This document shows positions 8,229 through 17,176 of a DNA stretch of 46,050 nucleotides, one piece after another; the stretch's first letter is position 1, and every line of letters begins with the position of its first letter. The position numbers and the translations under genes are program-made. This DNA comes from CAYXDO01 sp964463485 (GTDB lineage Bacteria; Myxococcota; Kuafuiibacteriia; Kuafuiibacteriales; Kuafuiibacteriaceae). Under the pieces are notes generated by a model. It had not been told where the DNA came from. It was given only the letters and a program-made list of their open reading frames with translations, and made no database searches. The stretch covers positions 1 through 46,050 of the forward strand of contig CAYXDO010000083.1 in NCBI GenBank assembly GCA_964463485.1. The letters run 5' to 3'.

Positions 8229-8908
8229 CGTGCGGGGTCGATCAACCCATTCTCCGAGAAGGCTTTCAGCCTGAGGGCGCATGCGTCGCAGTGCCCGCAC
8301 GCCGCGCCGTCCGGTGCCGGATCGTAACACGTGCTCGTCATTCCATAGTCCACCCCGAGCGCGACCCCCTGGCGCACGATCTCGGCCTTGCTCGACGCGA
8401 TCAGCGGCGTGTGAATTCGCAGTCGCTCTCGCCCTTCGACTCCAGCCTTGGTGGCGAGGTTCGACATGGTCTCGAACGCGTGAATGAACTCGGGTCGACA
8501 GTCCGGATAGCCGCTGTAGTCGAGCGCGTTGACGCCGATGAAGATGTCCGAAGACCCAAGGACCTCGGCGTATGCCAGCGCGAACGAGAGGAAGATCGTG
8601 TTGCGCGCAGGCACGTAGGTCACGGGAATGGAGGTCTCTGGGCTCGAAAGATCTCGGTCCTTCGGGACCGCGATCCCTGCGGAGGTCAACGCCGATCCCC
8701 CAAACACGCGAAGGTCGATGTCCGCGATGACGTGCTCGGCCACTCCGAAGCGATCCGCGACGGCTTTGGCGCAAGAAATCTCGTGGAGATGGCGCTGCCC
8801 ATATCGAAAAGAGAGCGCGTGGGCCTCGAAACCCATCGAACGAGCGATCGCGAGGACCGTGGTGGAGTCGAGGCCTCCACTGAGTAGGACGACGGCCTTC
8901 TGTGCCAC
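8216..8908 (-). CDS. queC: 7-cyano-7-deazaguanine synthase QueC
   Basis: QueC uses ATP and ammonia to convert 7-carboxy-7-deazaguanine to preQ0. The PP-loop LLSGGLDSTT is near the N-terminus and the zinc site is the Cys cluster around CGHCDACALR at the C-terminus. I set the start at the GTG at 8908, giving 230 residues, the usual family size. The frame is open to 9079, but those 57 extra residues look unlike QueC and would run into the upstream lipoprotein gene. No good Shine-Dalgarno is seen at 8908, so the start is uncertain. Only queC and queE of the pathway are in the window. Confidence 0.92.
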   Translation of the reverse strand: MAQKAVVLLSGGLDSTTVLAIARSMGFEAHALSFRYGQRHLHEISCAKAVADRFGVAEHVIADIDLRVFGGSALTSAGIAVPKDRDLSSPETSIPVTYVPARNTIFLSFALAYAEVLGSSDIFIGVNALDYSGYPDCRPEFIHAFETMSNLATKAGVEGRERLRIHTPLIASSKAEIVRQGVALGVDYGMTSTCYDPAPDGAACGHCDACALRLKAFSENGLIDPARYVS

Positions 8909-9026
8909 GAAGCGTTTATCGCAGAGGCCCTCCGAAAGAGTCGATCGATTCTTGGAGCACCTGTTGAAACCGAGGATCGCCGAGGATCGCAACACCGAAG
9001 GGAGCCACCGCGCACCTTCGGCCGCC

Positions 9027-10409
9027 TCACTCAGCGAGGCACGTAGGAACCGTTCGCACGGCGCGATTGAGGGCGACATACGCTTGTCTCGACTGAGTTC
9101 GATACGCCACCAACGCGTCGTCTCCGAGGAGCGTCACCGCGGTAGGGATCGAACCCAGCTCCAGCTCGACGGGACAGAAACCGGCGATCGGGTGGTACCA
9201 AGCGATTGCGCCCACCTCGGCGTAGCGAAGCTCGAGAAATCCTGCTCCGATCGGTAGGACGTCCAAACGCCCCACTCGCGCCTGCACGGGCGAGTCCGAG
9301 AGGGGCACGAGCTCGAAGGGTTGGAGCTTGAATATCCGTCCGGTCTCGGCGACGACGATGGGTCCGAGCCGAGGAGTGACCGCGACGATTCTAGCGTTTC
9401 CGTGGTCGGTCGGAAGCGCCAACTCATGCGCCGCTCCATCCTTCCACCAAAGCACTTTGCTTGGTCGTGCTGTCGGCCCGACCGCGATGACCTCGCCTGG
9501 ACCAACCCAGGCCACCGAAGGGCGCACCGGAGCCCACTCGGACTCGGACTCATGAATCGTGACCCATCGGCCAGCAGCCTCGTCGAGCTCGAGGAGCGAC
9601 TTCGTCGACGTGACGGCGTAGACCTCCAGCGGCGCGTTCGCTGCGGATACAGCTACGCGAGTCTCCAAATAGCCAGGCTCGCTCGACCGAACGACCAGCC
9701 TCAGCTGGTCCACCGGACCGGCGGCCAACTCGGCTCGCGTCGAAACGACCCAGGCCTGACCGTCCCGCGCGGCCGCATCGACTGCCCTGAACCGAGGCAA
9801 GTCGGCGATAGCGGAGCGCTCGCCGCGACGAGTCACCACGTACATCGGACCGTCCTCGGTGCCAACGAGCGCCCGCTCGCCGTCGAGGGCCGTGGCGAAC
9901 GCGACCTCCGCGCCGTCTAACTCAGGGTCGAACTCGATCAGCGCTCCCTCCTGAGCCCATGAGGGAGTGCTGATCCGGCAGAGATTGTCGTCTGGGAGCG
10001 GCAGTCGCGAGAGGAGAGCGCTGGAGCGCGGCAACTCACCGAGGCTCGAAGTCTCCCAGTCGCGCCCTTGGGTGAAGTGGAGCACGGTGCCGGGCGGAAG
10101 GAGGTTCGAGCCCGATCGTTCCTCAGCTCGTTCCTCGGCTTCCAGCTCTTGAAGCTCTTCGACGAGACCGAGAGAGTCCGGATCGCAACTCTCAGCCACG
10201 ATGGTGATTTCAACGGCGTCCTCCGCGAACAAGGGATCCAGGCGTTCGAGTGGACCTTCGAGTCGCACCACCCGGGCAACGTCTCGGTCGCCGAAATGGA
10301 AGAGCTCCACCGCGGACTTGGCCTCGAGCTCCGGGAAGGGCGAGTCGAGTCGTCCCACGCAGGCCGAGGCGCAGCCGAGCAAGGCAACGCCTGCGAGCTT
10401 CACCGACAC
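9027..10409 (-). CDS. Hypothetical lipoprotein, about 460 residues
   Basis: Not recognised. From the GTG at 10409 the protein starts with a short hydrophobic leader ending in LLGCASAC, with an LLGC lipobox, so it is probably an outer-envelope lipoprotein. The frame is open to 10598, but that would overlap the divergent gene and bury the signal peptide. The body has recurrent beta-rich segments with Gly/Asp turns (for example ALVGTEDGPMYVV and PSVAWVGPGEVIAVG), suggesting a beta-propeller-like fold; this is inference. A TATGAT hexamer ends 6 bases before the GTG, so the transcript may be leaderless. The gene is followed by queC in the same direction. Confidence 0.7.
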   Translation of the reverse strand: MSVKLAGVALLGCASACVGRLDSPFPELEAKSAVELFHFGDRDVARVVRLEGPLERLDPLFAEDAVEITIVAESCDPDSLGLVEELQELEAEERAEERSGSNLLPPGTVLHFTQGRDWETSSLGELPRSSALLSRLPLPDDNLCRISTPSWAQEGALIEFDPELDGAEVAFATALDGERALVGTEDGPMYVVTRRGERSAIADLPRFRAVDAAARDGQAWVVSTRAELAAGPVDQLRLVVRSSEPGYLETRVAVSAANAPLEVYAVTSTKSLLELDEAAGRWVTIHESESEWAPVRPSVAWVGPGEVIAVGPTARPSKVLWWKDGAAHELALPTDHGNARIVAVTPRLGPIVVAETGRIFKLQPFELVPLSDSPVQARVGRLDVLPIGAGFLELRYAEVGAIAWYHPIAGFCPVELELGSIPTAVTLLGDDALVAYRTQSRQAYVALNRAVRTVPTCLAE

Positions 10410-10497
10410 CTGCGCATCATAGCCCCGAGCGCGGCCGGTAAGCCGTGCAAGACCGAAAACGACGCATCCACCGCGCTGAATCGTGTACGATGAGGGG

Positions 10498-10902
10498 ATG
10501 ACGGACCTATGGGGCGACATTCCCAGTGTCTCGGCTAGAACTCCTGTCGATGTCCTGCGTGAGCAGGCGAGTCTGCTGAAACAGAAGACGTTTGGCAAAC
10601 TGACTGGGTTCGTGACGCAACCAGCGAGCTCTGATCACGGGAAGATTTCCGCCACTCTTGGCGTTCAAAGCCCTGCGCTGGACGACTACTCTGTCGCGCT
10701 CATTCGAATCACCTATCCCGCCGAACTGTACCCCGTGGAGGTGGATAACCTATTGGAACGCGGGCGTCGCCCCCGGGCCATCTTCGAACCGTCAGACTCG
10801 GTCGCATCGAGTGAAGGCGAGTTTCTGGACGTGCTGAGAAACATCTTCGCTTCGGACCGAGTGCGACAGGTGCTCTCGGGACTGCTCGCGCACGGGGCGT
10901 AG
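10498..10902 (+). CDS. Small hypothetical protein paired with an EEP-family nuclease gene
   Basis: A 134-residue protein with no family I recognise, no signal peptide and no membrane segment. It is acidic to neutral, with a helical N-terminal half and a C-terminal helix ending LSGLLAHGA. The ATG at 10498 is preceded by GAGGGG; a GTG at 10483 would add five residues. Its stop lies 2 bases before the GTG of the frameshifted nuclease gene, so the pair is co-transcribed. Such an arrangement could be a partner or immunity protein, but nothing in its sequence proves a role. Confidence 0.65.
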   Translation: MTDLWGDIPSVSARTPVDVLREQASLLKQKTFGKLTGFVTQPASSDHGKISATLGVQSPALDDYSVALIRITYPAELYPVEVDNLLERGRRPRAIFEPSDSVASSEGEFLDVLRNIFASDRVRQVLSGLLAHGA

Positions 10903-10904
10903 GT

Positions 10905-11718
10905 GTGGCCTCGGTCTTGTTTTGGAACACCGACGGAAAAGAGAACAGCAGGGCGATTCTTCACTTTGTCAGGAGTCTGGGGCTCGACATTCTCATTCTA
11001 GCTGAACCAGCAAACGTGGAGGCAACGGAGCTACTCCGCTGGCTGGGTCAACCCTGGCGCCTCGTGTCAAAAATTCGAATTGTCTCCAGGGAATGTATCG
11101 TACTCAGTCGATACCCGGCGCCTCTTTTTTCGGAACTCGGAGTGGATGGGGAATTGGCCTTTTTGGAATTGCGACCCGCCGTCGATCCGCCCGTCCTCTT
11201 CGCCGTTTGCCATTTGCCAAGCAGATTGAACCTTTCATCGGATGATCTTTTTGCGCTCGCGTCCCGGATTCCGCGGTCTGTCGAGGAATTCGAAGACAGA
11301 GTCGGGCACGATTTCACTGTTGGTCGGCGACCTCAACATGAACCCGTATGACGCGGGAGTGCTGAGTTCCGAGGCGCTTCACGCGATTTCGAGTCGCTTT
11401 CGAGCAGGAAGACAGAGCCGAATCGTCCAAGGTCGAAAGCGAAAATTCTTCCACAACCCAGCGTGGAAACTGCTGGCCGAACAGCCAAATGGCGTCGCGG
11501 GAAGCTATTTTCACCATGGCTCCGGACCGAACGAGGCATTCTGGCATTTATTCGATCAAGTCTTGGTGCGTCCGGCTTTGATAGATCGATTCGACGGCGA
11601 GTCGCTTCGCATAGTGACCGGCTTCGGCGCCACATCCCTCGTCGCCAACGAAGGATTGCCAGACAGGCAGTTCTCCGACCATCTGCCGATAACGTTCGAG
11701 ATTCGCAACACGGTTTGA
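10905..11718 (+). pseudogene. Endonuclease/exonuclease/phosphatase-family protein, frameshifted
   Basis: Two reading frames together make one EEP-fold protein of about 270 residues. The first (from GTG 10905) has the N-terminal strand VLFWNTDG with Asn8, LAEP with Glu34 and the VCHLPSRL strand. It ends at a TGA at 11349-11351. The second frame continues with LLVGDLNMNP and ends with FSDHLPITFEI. All expected metal and phosphate motifs are present, split by a single-base shift near 11316: skipping one base there gives DFLLVGDLNMNP. The cause may be a real inactivating mutation, a sequencing error or a programmed shift. The segment looks more AT-rich than its neighbours, suggesting transfer. 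Confidence 0.85.
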
Positions 11719-11734
11719 GCTCAACTGACTGGAT

Positions 11735-12724
11735 CTAGAGGAAGTAGGCGAGCTTCGTGAACGCGGGCGAGCCTTGGGGCAGTTTCGCGTGCATGTCCAC
11801 GAGCGCTCGGTCGATCGCGTGCTGGAGGTCTTGATAGCCCGCCTTGGGTTTCGGCGCCGCCTCGGCGCGAGCGGTCGCGTCCATCAGCTCGCTGGCGATC
11901 TCGGGCCACGGCTGATCCACGCGGTGAGCGATCTCGCGGGCGGCGCCCAAAAGAGACTTCAGGCGACCTTTGTCGGTGAAGCTTTCAGAGAACGCCATCG
12001 CCCCCTTGGACGCGAGTCGATAGGCCTCCTCGGCGATCGTCAGCGCGCTCTTGGGCTCGGATGAGAGTGTGAGATCGTCGGTCCCGAGCTGAGTCTGAAG
12101 CGCATGCTTCGCGCGAGCCAGCACGTTGCGAGTCGCCACGATCGCGTCGAGACAGGCTTCGTCGAACGGGCTCGTGCCCGCGAGCTTGTCAGCGAAGCTC
12201 GGCTCTTGCGTCTTGCTCGCTTCGACCCGCTGGGCGTTTTCGCTGCGGACTTCTTCGATCTTCTGGGCCAGCGCCGGGTCGGCGGCGCGAACCGATTCGG
12301 CGATCTTGCTGAGTCCGTCGACGGCAAAGGAGACGCGGCTGCCCATCGTCCCGCGGTCCGCCGCGCGGATTTCGTGATCGATCGAGCGAAGCGCGTCGAA
12401 GGCGGCCCGCTTGGGGTCTGCCGCGGCCTGTGGGCTCGTGCTCAGCACGCCTTTGGCGGCGAGGGTCGCGCCGGCCGCGATGCCGCCTTCCGTCAGGGCC
12501 GCGCCTTGCGTGGTCGAGCTCTCGAGGAACTGCCGAGCGCTCACCCCAGCGGCCTCGATCTTCGCGAAGCCCTGCTCGGCGAGCTCGGCGGCCGTGGCCT
12601 CGAGCTCGCGCGCGAGCTGAGCCGTGGCAGCGGGATCGCCCGTGCGGGCACGCTCGAGGACCTGGAGCGCGTCGGCGCCTCCGCGCGCAACGAACGCACC
12701 GACTCGCGATTGAAGCTGGCTCAT
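11735..12724 (-). CDS. Hypothetical Ala-rich helical protein
   Basis: A 329-residue protein, unrecognised. It is rich in Ala, Glu and Leu with long predicted helices and no signal peptide or membrane segment, so it is probably soluble and cytoplasmic. The ATG start is clear. It ends 16 bases from the stop of the converging nuclease gene, and 66 bases separate its start from the end of the upstream membrane-protein gene, so it may share that transcript. Confidence 0.7.
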   Translation of the reverse strand: MSQLQSRVGAFVARGGADALQVLERARTGDPAATAQLARELEATAAELAEQGFAKIEAAGVSARQFLESSTTQGAALTEGGIAAGATLAAKGVLSTSPQAAADPKRAAFDALRSIDHEIRAADRGTMGSRVSFAVDGLSKIAESVRAADPALAQKIEEVRSENAQRVEASKTQEPSFADKLAGTSPFDEACLDAIVATRNVLARAKHALQTQLGTDDLTLSSEPKSALTIAEEAYRLASKGAMAFSESFTDKGRLKSLLGAAREIAHRVDQPWPEIASELMDATARAEAAPKPKAGYQDLQHAIDRALVDMHAKLPQGSPAFTKLAYFL

Positions 12725-12790
12725 GTTGCTCGACTACGCTTTGGGGGGCGCCTTGTAAACCGTGCAACGCGTCCCGGCCGCCGATCTCAC

Positions 12791-13864
12791 TCAGATGGGG
12801 AGGAGCAGCGCTGGGTGAGCGAGCGCCGCGAGCCTGCCGTGGGCTTCGAAGGTTCGACCGAAAAAAACGACGAAGACGTAGAGCGCGACCGCCGGCGCGG
12901 CGAGCAGACGTCCGACCCACAGCAACGGCCGCGGCGCCGCGACAGCTCGCTCCGCACGGGCGACCGCAAAGGCCACGAGCAGGCGCGGCGGAAGCACCAA
13001 CAAAATGAACAAGGGACTGGTAACCCACCTCGCATCCTCGGGCGGAGTGAGTGTCAGGACGAAGGCCAACAGAGACGCCGACACATAGGTCGCGATCAGC
13101 GCGAGCAGAGACCACCCCGGCGCTCGTCGTTCCGTGGCCCACGAGGAGGCCGGGTCGAACAGGGCCCTGAATCGCCCCCGGCGAGCAAACTGGACCTCTA
13201 GGAACGGCACCCAGTACAGGACGGGCGCCAACGCGAGCGCCCCGACCAGCGACGCGAGATTCCGAGGGCCAGGCCCCTCGGAGGCCAGCAACAGCGTCGT
13301 GGGTCCGATCAGCCAGGCCATCGCACCAAGCGCGGCGCACACCCCGAGCCACAAGCGCGGAACGAGCTCGGTGACTTCGACCCCGGCGCGCAGCGTGAGC
13401 CTCAACTCACGAAGGAGATCGGCCGAGACGGCGAAGTCCAGATTTTCGAGGGGCGTGAAGAGTGCGGTCAAAGACCGGCGGCAGGCCGCCAGCATGACAT
13501 GAATCCCCAGCCCGGCGTGGGCGAGGATACTCAGGGAGGCGAGCCAGGATGACTTCGGACTCTCCAAGACGCTCGCGTCCACCGCCAGGTCGAGCGCGAA
13601 CGCCGGAGCGCGCAGCATGAGCCAACTCACCGAGAGGAAGAGGGTTGCCTTCGACAAGGCCGATCGGCCGGGGACCCACTCTCGGACGGGCAGCCCACGC
13701 GCGACCCGCGCCTGGATCACGAGCATGCTTCCGAGCACCCAGATCGCGCCGAGCGGCGTCGAGGCGGCGATGCCGAAGGCGAGGAAAGTGAGTACGTGCT
13801 CGCCGACCGAGACTGCGCCGCTCGCGAGGAATCTCGAGGCTCGCGATCGCTCGCGAGCGCTCAT
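12791..13864 (-). CDS. Hypothetical polytopic membrane protein
   Basis: A 357-residue protein with about seven to eight hydrophobic helices (for example VLTFLAFGIAAS, WLASLSILAHAGLGIHVML, ALGAMAWLIGPTTLLLA, PLFILLVLPPRLLVAFAVA, ALYVFVVFFG). No family motif is recognised. The ATG at 13864 overlaps the upstream stop as ATGA; the frame is open to 13933 but the overlap makes 13864 the better start. It is coupled to a DUF1501 protein gene. Confidence 0.75.
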   Translation of the reverse strand: MSARERSRASRFLASGAVSVGEHVLTFLAFGIAASTPLGAIWVLGSMLVIQARVARGLPVREWVPGRSALSKATLFLSVSWLMLRAPAFALDLAVDASVLESPKSSWLASLSILAHAGLGIHVMLAACRRSLTALFTPLENLDFAVSADLLRELRLTLRAGVEVTELVPRLWLGVCAALGAMAWLIGPTTLLLASEGPGPRNLASLVGALALAPVLYWVPFLEVQFARRGRFRALFDPASSWATERRAPGWSLLALIATYVSASLLAFVLTLTPPEDARWVTSPLFILLVLPPRLLVAFAVARAERAVAAPRPLLWVGRLLAAPAVALYVFVVFFGRTFEAHGRLAALAHPALLLPI

Positions 13865-15117
13865 GGCCTCAACAATCGCGCCACGGGCCTGCCGGGGACG
13901 AACGGGATCGGTCGACCGTCCCGAGATCGCCAAGTCTCTTCAGGATCCAACCCGAGCGCGACGAGCACGGTCGCCAAGAGGTCTTCGACTGGGACCGGAT
14001 CCGCGGGAAGCTTAGACTCACCCGCTGGGTCAGTGGACCCAAGCACGATACCCTTTTGAAGCCCGGCGCCGCCTACGAGGCACGAGAACCCATGAGGCCA
14101 GTGATCTCGCCCGTCGAGATCGTTGATTCGCGGCGTCCTTCCAAACTCACCGAGCACCAGGACCGTCGTCGTCCTGAGTGCGTCGCGATCGCGAAGCTCT
14201 CGAATCAGCGAGGACAGCGCGGGGTCGAGCTCTCGAGCGCGCTCGGCGTGAGCCTCGAAATTGCCGGCGTGACTGTCGAAGCCGGAGAGGCACACCTCGA
14301 CGGCTGACACGCCTCGCTCGATCAGGCGGCGGGCCACGAGGCACCCGCGGCCAAATCGGCTGTCCCCGTAGGAGATGCGGACGCTCGCAGGCTCGTCATC
14401 GATGAGGAGCGCGTCCTTTTCCGTGGAGCGAGTGAGCGCGAAGGCTCCGCGCGTGATCGCTGCTATCTTCGCGGCTCGATCGCCTCGACCCTCGGAAAAA
14501 CTGGACTCGAGCGTCGCGAGTCGGAGTCGCCGTCGCTCGAGTCGATCCGGCGGAACTCTCGAGCCGATGTCCCCGAGGCTTCGACCAGGGTCTTCGACTC
14601 GGAACGCGTCGAGCTCCGCGCCGAGGTCACCTCCGCGCGGCGGCCACGGTTGGGACCCAAGAGCGACGTGTCGAGGCAGACCAAGCGCGCCCGATGAGCT
14701 CGACACGAAGACGGCGCCCACCGACGGGTAGCGAACCACGGGATCGAGGCGGTGCCCAGTCTTCGTGAAATAGGTTGCGCGTTCGTGGTCACCTTCCTTG
14801 GACACAAGGGAGCGTACCAGGTTGAGCTCCCCGAGGATCTCAGCCAGCCTCGGGTACCCATCGGCGATTGAGGCTCCCTTCAGGGACGTACTCACCGAGC
14901 GGGTGGGTCCGCCTATCTTTCGACCAGGGTGTGGGTCGAAGGTCTCGAGCTGGCTTGGCCCGCCATCCAGCCAAACCGTGATGAGGGACCGGCGGCGCGC
15001 CGACGCCCAGCTCGAACGAGGGGGCCCGACCGCGAGAGCGAGCGCGGCCGAGATGAACTGGCGACGTGTGCTCGTCGACAGGAGCACCGGGTCAAGGGGT
15101 TCGTTGCTCCGGAGCAC
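13861..15117 (-). CDS. DUF1501 family protein with Tat-type signal
   Basis: A 418-residue protein of the DUF1501 (alkaline-phosphatase-superfamily-like) group. The N-terminus has STRRQFI followed by a hydrophobic stretch, a twin-arginine export signal. Then come LITVWLDGGPSQLETFDPHPG, the family's opening motif, and later LVLGEFGRTPRIN and GRDHWPHGFS, its metal-site-like motifs. The biochemical activity of the family is not established to my knowledge. The GTG at 15117 overlaps the upstream gene by 26 bases; a GTG at 15087 is an alternative that still keeps the Tat motif. DUF1501 genes are often paired with DUF1549/DUF1553 genes, as here (15530, divergent). Confidence 0.85.
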   Translation of the reverse strand: MLRSNEPLDPVLLSTSTRRQFISAALALAVGPPRSSWASARRRSLITVWLDGGPSQLETFDPHPGRKIGGPTRSVSTSLKGASIADGYPRLAEILGELNLVRSLVSKEGDHERATYFTKTGHRLDPVVRYPSVGAVFVSSSSGALGLPRHVALGSQPWPPRGGDLGAELDAFRVEDPGRSLGDIGSRVPPDRLERRRLRLATLESSFSEGRGDRAAKIAAITRGAFALTRSTEKDALLIDDEPASVRISYGDSRFGRGCLVARRLIERGVSAVEVCLSGFDSHAGNFEAHAERARELDPALSSLIRELRDRDALRTTTVLVLGEFGRTPRINDLDGRDHWPHGFSCLVGGAGLQKGIVLGSTDPAGESKLPADPVPVEDLLATVLVALGLDPEETWRSRDGRPIPFVPGRPVARLLRP

Positions 15118-15424
15118 CGGCCTCAGATCGAACGCCGGGACCCGTCAAGATACAAGTGAGTGTGCCGCCGTCCTCCGATTCGATGTCGATGGGGAAACGG
15201 CGGCCGTCGGGCGCCTCGAGCTCGCGACGGATGCCCTCGCCTTCGGTCGCCCGATGAGAGACGCGAAACACGAGCCGCTTCTTTCCCTTGGCTCCAGGGA
15301 CGAGCTCCTTCAACAGCCGAAGGTCTGGCGTGATCACCTTCGATAGCTTGCCTTCGCGCACGCTGACCGTGGTCACGTCGCTCACGACGGCTCCGTTTTC
15401 GTAGTATTTCCAGCTTGATCGCAT
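15092..15424 (-). CDS. Small hypothetical protein upstream of the DUF1501 gene
   Basis: A 110-residue basic protein with no recognised family. I chose the ATG at 15424 because AAGGA lies 7 bases before it. The frame is open to an ATG at 15526 (144 residues), but that would leave only 3 bases to the divergent GTG at 15530. It is beta-rich in the middle (KLSKVITPDLRLLKELV, KRLVFRVSHR) and its 3' end overlaps the DUF1501 start. Confidence 0.6.
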   Translation of the reverse strand: MRSSWKYYENGAVVSDVTTVSVREGKLSKVITPDLRLLKELVPGAKGKKRLVFRVSHRATEGEGIRRELEAPDGRRFPIDIESEDGGTLTCILTGPGVRSEAGAPEQRTP

Positions 15425-15529
15425 GACGGTTTCCTTGGGCCACTCCTCGCGCTTCGGTCGGCGAAAGGCAAGCACGACGACTCGCCGAGGGTTGTCCGCG
15501 ATGAGTAGCATCCATGTTAGAGTCATCGC
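15425..15529. promoter_or_regulatory. Divergent intergenic region between the small protein gene and the DUF1549 gene
   Basis: About 105 bases. On the plus strand TTGTCC (15492-15497) and TGTTAG (15515-15520) are 17 bases apart, a weak promoter that would start transcription within a few bases of the GTG at 15530. No Shine-Dalgarno precedes that GTG, so a leaderless message is possible. No clear minus-strand promoter is seen. Confidence 0.25.
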
Positions 15530-17029
15530 GTGCGCCGTCTGGGCAACGGGGGGCTGGTGCTCGCCGCAGCGTTGTTCTTTGGTGCGTTTGGACGTCCGCG
15601 CCCTCCCCGTGAGCCGACCCCGCAGCCCGTCCTGCCGAACGATGTGAGTGCGCTCGACGCTGCGTTCGAGGAAGAGTGGCGCTCGGCTGGCGTGCGGACC
15701 GCGAGCCCGGCCGCACCCCTGACGAAACTCAGGCGGCTGACTTTGGGTCTGCACGGTCGAACCCCTTCACTCGAGGAAGTTTTGAGCTTCGAACGAGCTC
15801 CTGACCTGACACGCTGGGCCGGCACCTTCGTGTCGGACCCGAGGTTCGCGCAGCATTTGGCGTCGCGATGGTCGGTCGCCCTCGCTGGGACCGACGCTGG
15901 CCCCTTCTTGGTGTTTCGCAGGGACCTCTTCGAGGCCTGGCTCGCACGCGAAATCCAGGCAGGCACGGGGATGGACGAGATTTTGAGGAGAGTCGTAGAG
16001 ACCAGCGGGTCGTGGAGCGATCGTCCCGCCGTGAATTTCGTGACTGCGACATACTCGGGTGAGGACCTCGACCGGCCCGTCCTCGCCACGCGCCTCGTTC
16101 GCGTCTATCTGGGCCAACGCATCGACTGCGCACGTTGCCACGACCACCCGTTCGAGACCTGGACGAAACGACAGTTTCACGAGCTGTCGGCGTTCTTCGA
16201 CGAGACACAGGTGGCGCTGCCGTTCGGCATCTCGGACACGAGAAGCGCGACCACGACGGCGCGTGTGCCCTTCGACGAAGACCTCCTGCCTACGAGCGGG
16301 TCACGAAGGCAAAGGCTGGCGGCCTGGGCTACTCATTCGAGGAATCGGAGGTTCTCACGGGCCATCGCCAATCGACTGTTCGGAGTCATGTTCGGTGCGC
16401 CGCTCGAGGCGCCGGTCGATGACTTGAACGATCCTCCGCCGGGCAAGTCGAGCCCGCTCGACGTTCTCGCCGATCAATTGGTGAGCTCCGACTTCGATCT
16501 CCGGAGGTTCTTCGTGACGCTGGCCATGAGTCGGCCGTTCGGGCTCGAATCGCAGACCGAGGACGCAGCCGCGAGCGAGCTGTTTGCGGCGTTCCCGGTG
16601 ACTCCGCTGAGGGTGGACCAAGTGTTCGAAGCGGTGAGTCAGGCGCGATCGGTGACCAGACTCCGGCCGACGGACTCACCGACATCGAGAGCCGTGCGGT
16701 TCCTGCAGCGGCTGGAGTTCACCAAGGCCTACGGCGAGACCGAGCGGGAGCTCGACGCGCGAAGTGTCACCCTTCGAGAGACCCTCACCAGACTCAACGG
16801 GAAGCTCGTAGAAGAGACGGCCAAGCCCAACCCCTTCAACGCAGTCGGTCGGGTCCAAGGGCTCCTGGACGGGGATCGCACGCTCGAGGCGCTGTTCTTG
16901 ACCTTTCTCACGAGACGCCCGACGCCGACCGAGGTCGACGAGCTGTCGCCAGACACGGAGAGCGAGGAAGGACTCTCCGATCTCGCGTGGGCGCTGGCCA
17001 ACGCCCCCGAGATGAGTTGGTCGAGATGA
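15530..17029 (+). CDS. DUF1549/DUF1553 family protein with a CXXCH motif
   Basis: A 499-residue exported protein. An N-terminal signal-like stretch (LGNGGLVLAAALFFGAFG) is followed by a DUF1549 region with ASRWSVAL, DEILRRVVETSG and the CXXCH motif CARCHDHPFETW at residues 200-211, which could bind c-type heme. The C-terminal half matches the DUF1553 pattern (RRFSRAIANRLFGVMFG, SPLDVLADQLVSSDFDLRRF, RRPTPTEV). Such proteins are most familiar from Planctomycetes, encoded beside DUF1501 proteins. The GTG start has no Shine-Dalgarno. It converges on the rhomboid-like gene; the gap at 17030-17176 shows no clear terminator. Confidence 0.85.
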   Translation: MRRLGNGGLVLAAALFFGAFGRPRPPREPTPQPVLPNDVSALDAAFEEEWRSAGVRTASPAAPLTKLRRLTLGLHGRTPSLEEVLSFERAPDLTRWAGTFVSDPRFAQHLASRWSVALAGTDAGPFLVFRRDLFEAWLAREIQAGTGMDEILRRVVETSGSWSDRPAVNFVTATYSGEDLDRPVLATRLVRVYLGQRIDCARCHDHPFETWTKRQFHELSAFFDETQVALPFGISDTRSATTTARVPFDEDLLPTSGSRRQRLAAWATHSRNRRFSRAIANRLFGVMFGAPLEAPVDDLNDPPPGKSSPLDVLADQLVSSDFDLRRFFVTLAMSRPFGLESQTEDAAASELFAAFPVTPLRVDQVFEAVSQARSVTRLRPTDSPTSRAVRFLQRLEFTKAYGETERELDARSVTLRETLTRLNGKLVEETAKPNPFNAVGRVQGLLDGDRTLEALFLTFLTRRPTPTEVDELSPDTESEEGLSDLAWALANAPEMSWSR

Positions 17030-17176
17030 TTACGCTCCCGGAAACCGATGCCGTGCCCGACCCTGAGGCAGGATGAGGATTAGGCAGGATTGCTCGTGAC
17101 CAAAGGAGAGACCACGGAGGCCACAGAGCCGAAGCCCACAGAGCACACAGTCACGGACTTCTCTCTGGGAGTGTGC

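Noticed and set aside
8202..8774. 190-residue minus-strand frame beside queC
   Set aside because: Alternate frame of queC with Arg-rich shadow composition.
15092..15754. Longer version of the small protein upstream of DUF1501
   Set aside because: It would run through the divergent gene's start; the ATG at 15424 has a good Shine-Dalgarno.
17030..17176. Terminator between the converging DUF1549 and rhomboid-like genes
   Set aside because: No stable hairpin with a T-run was found.
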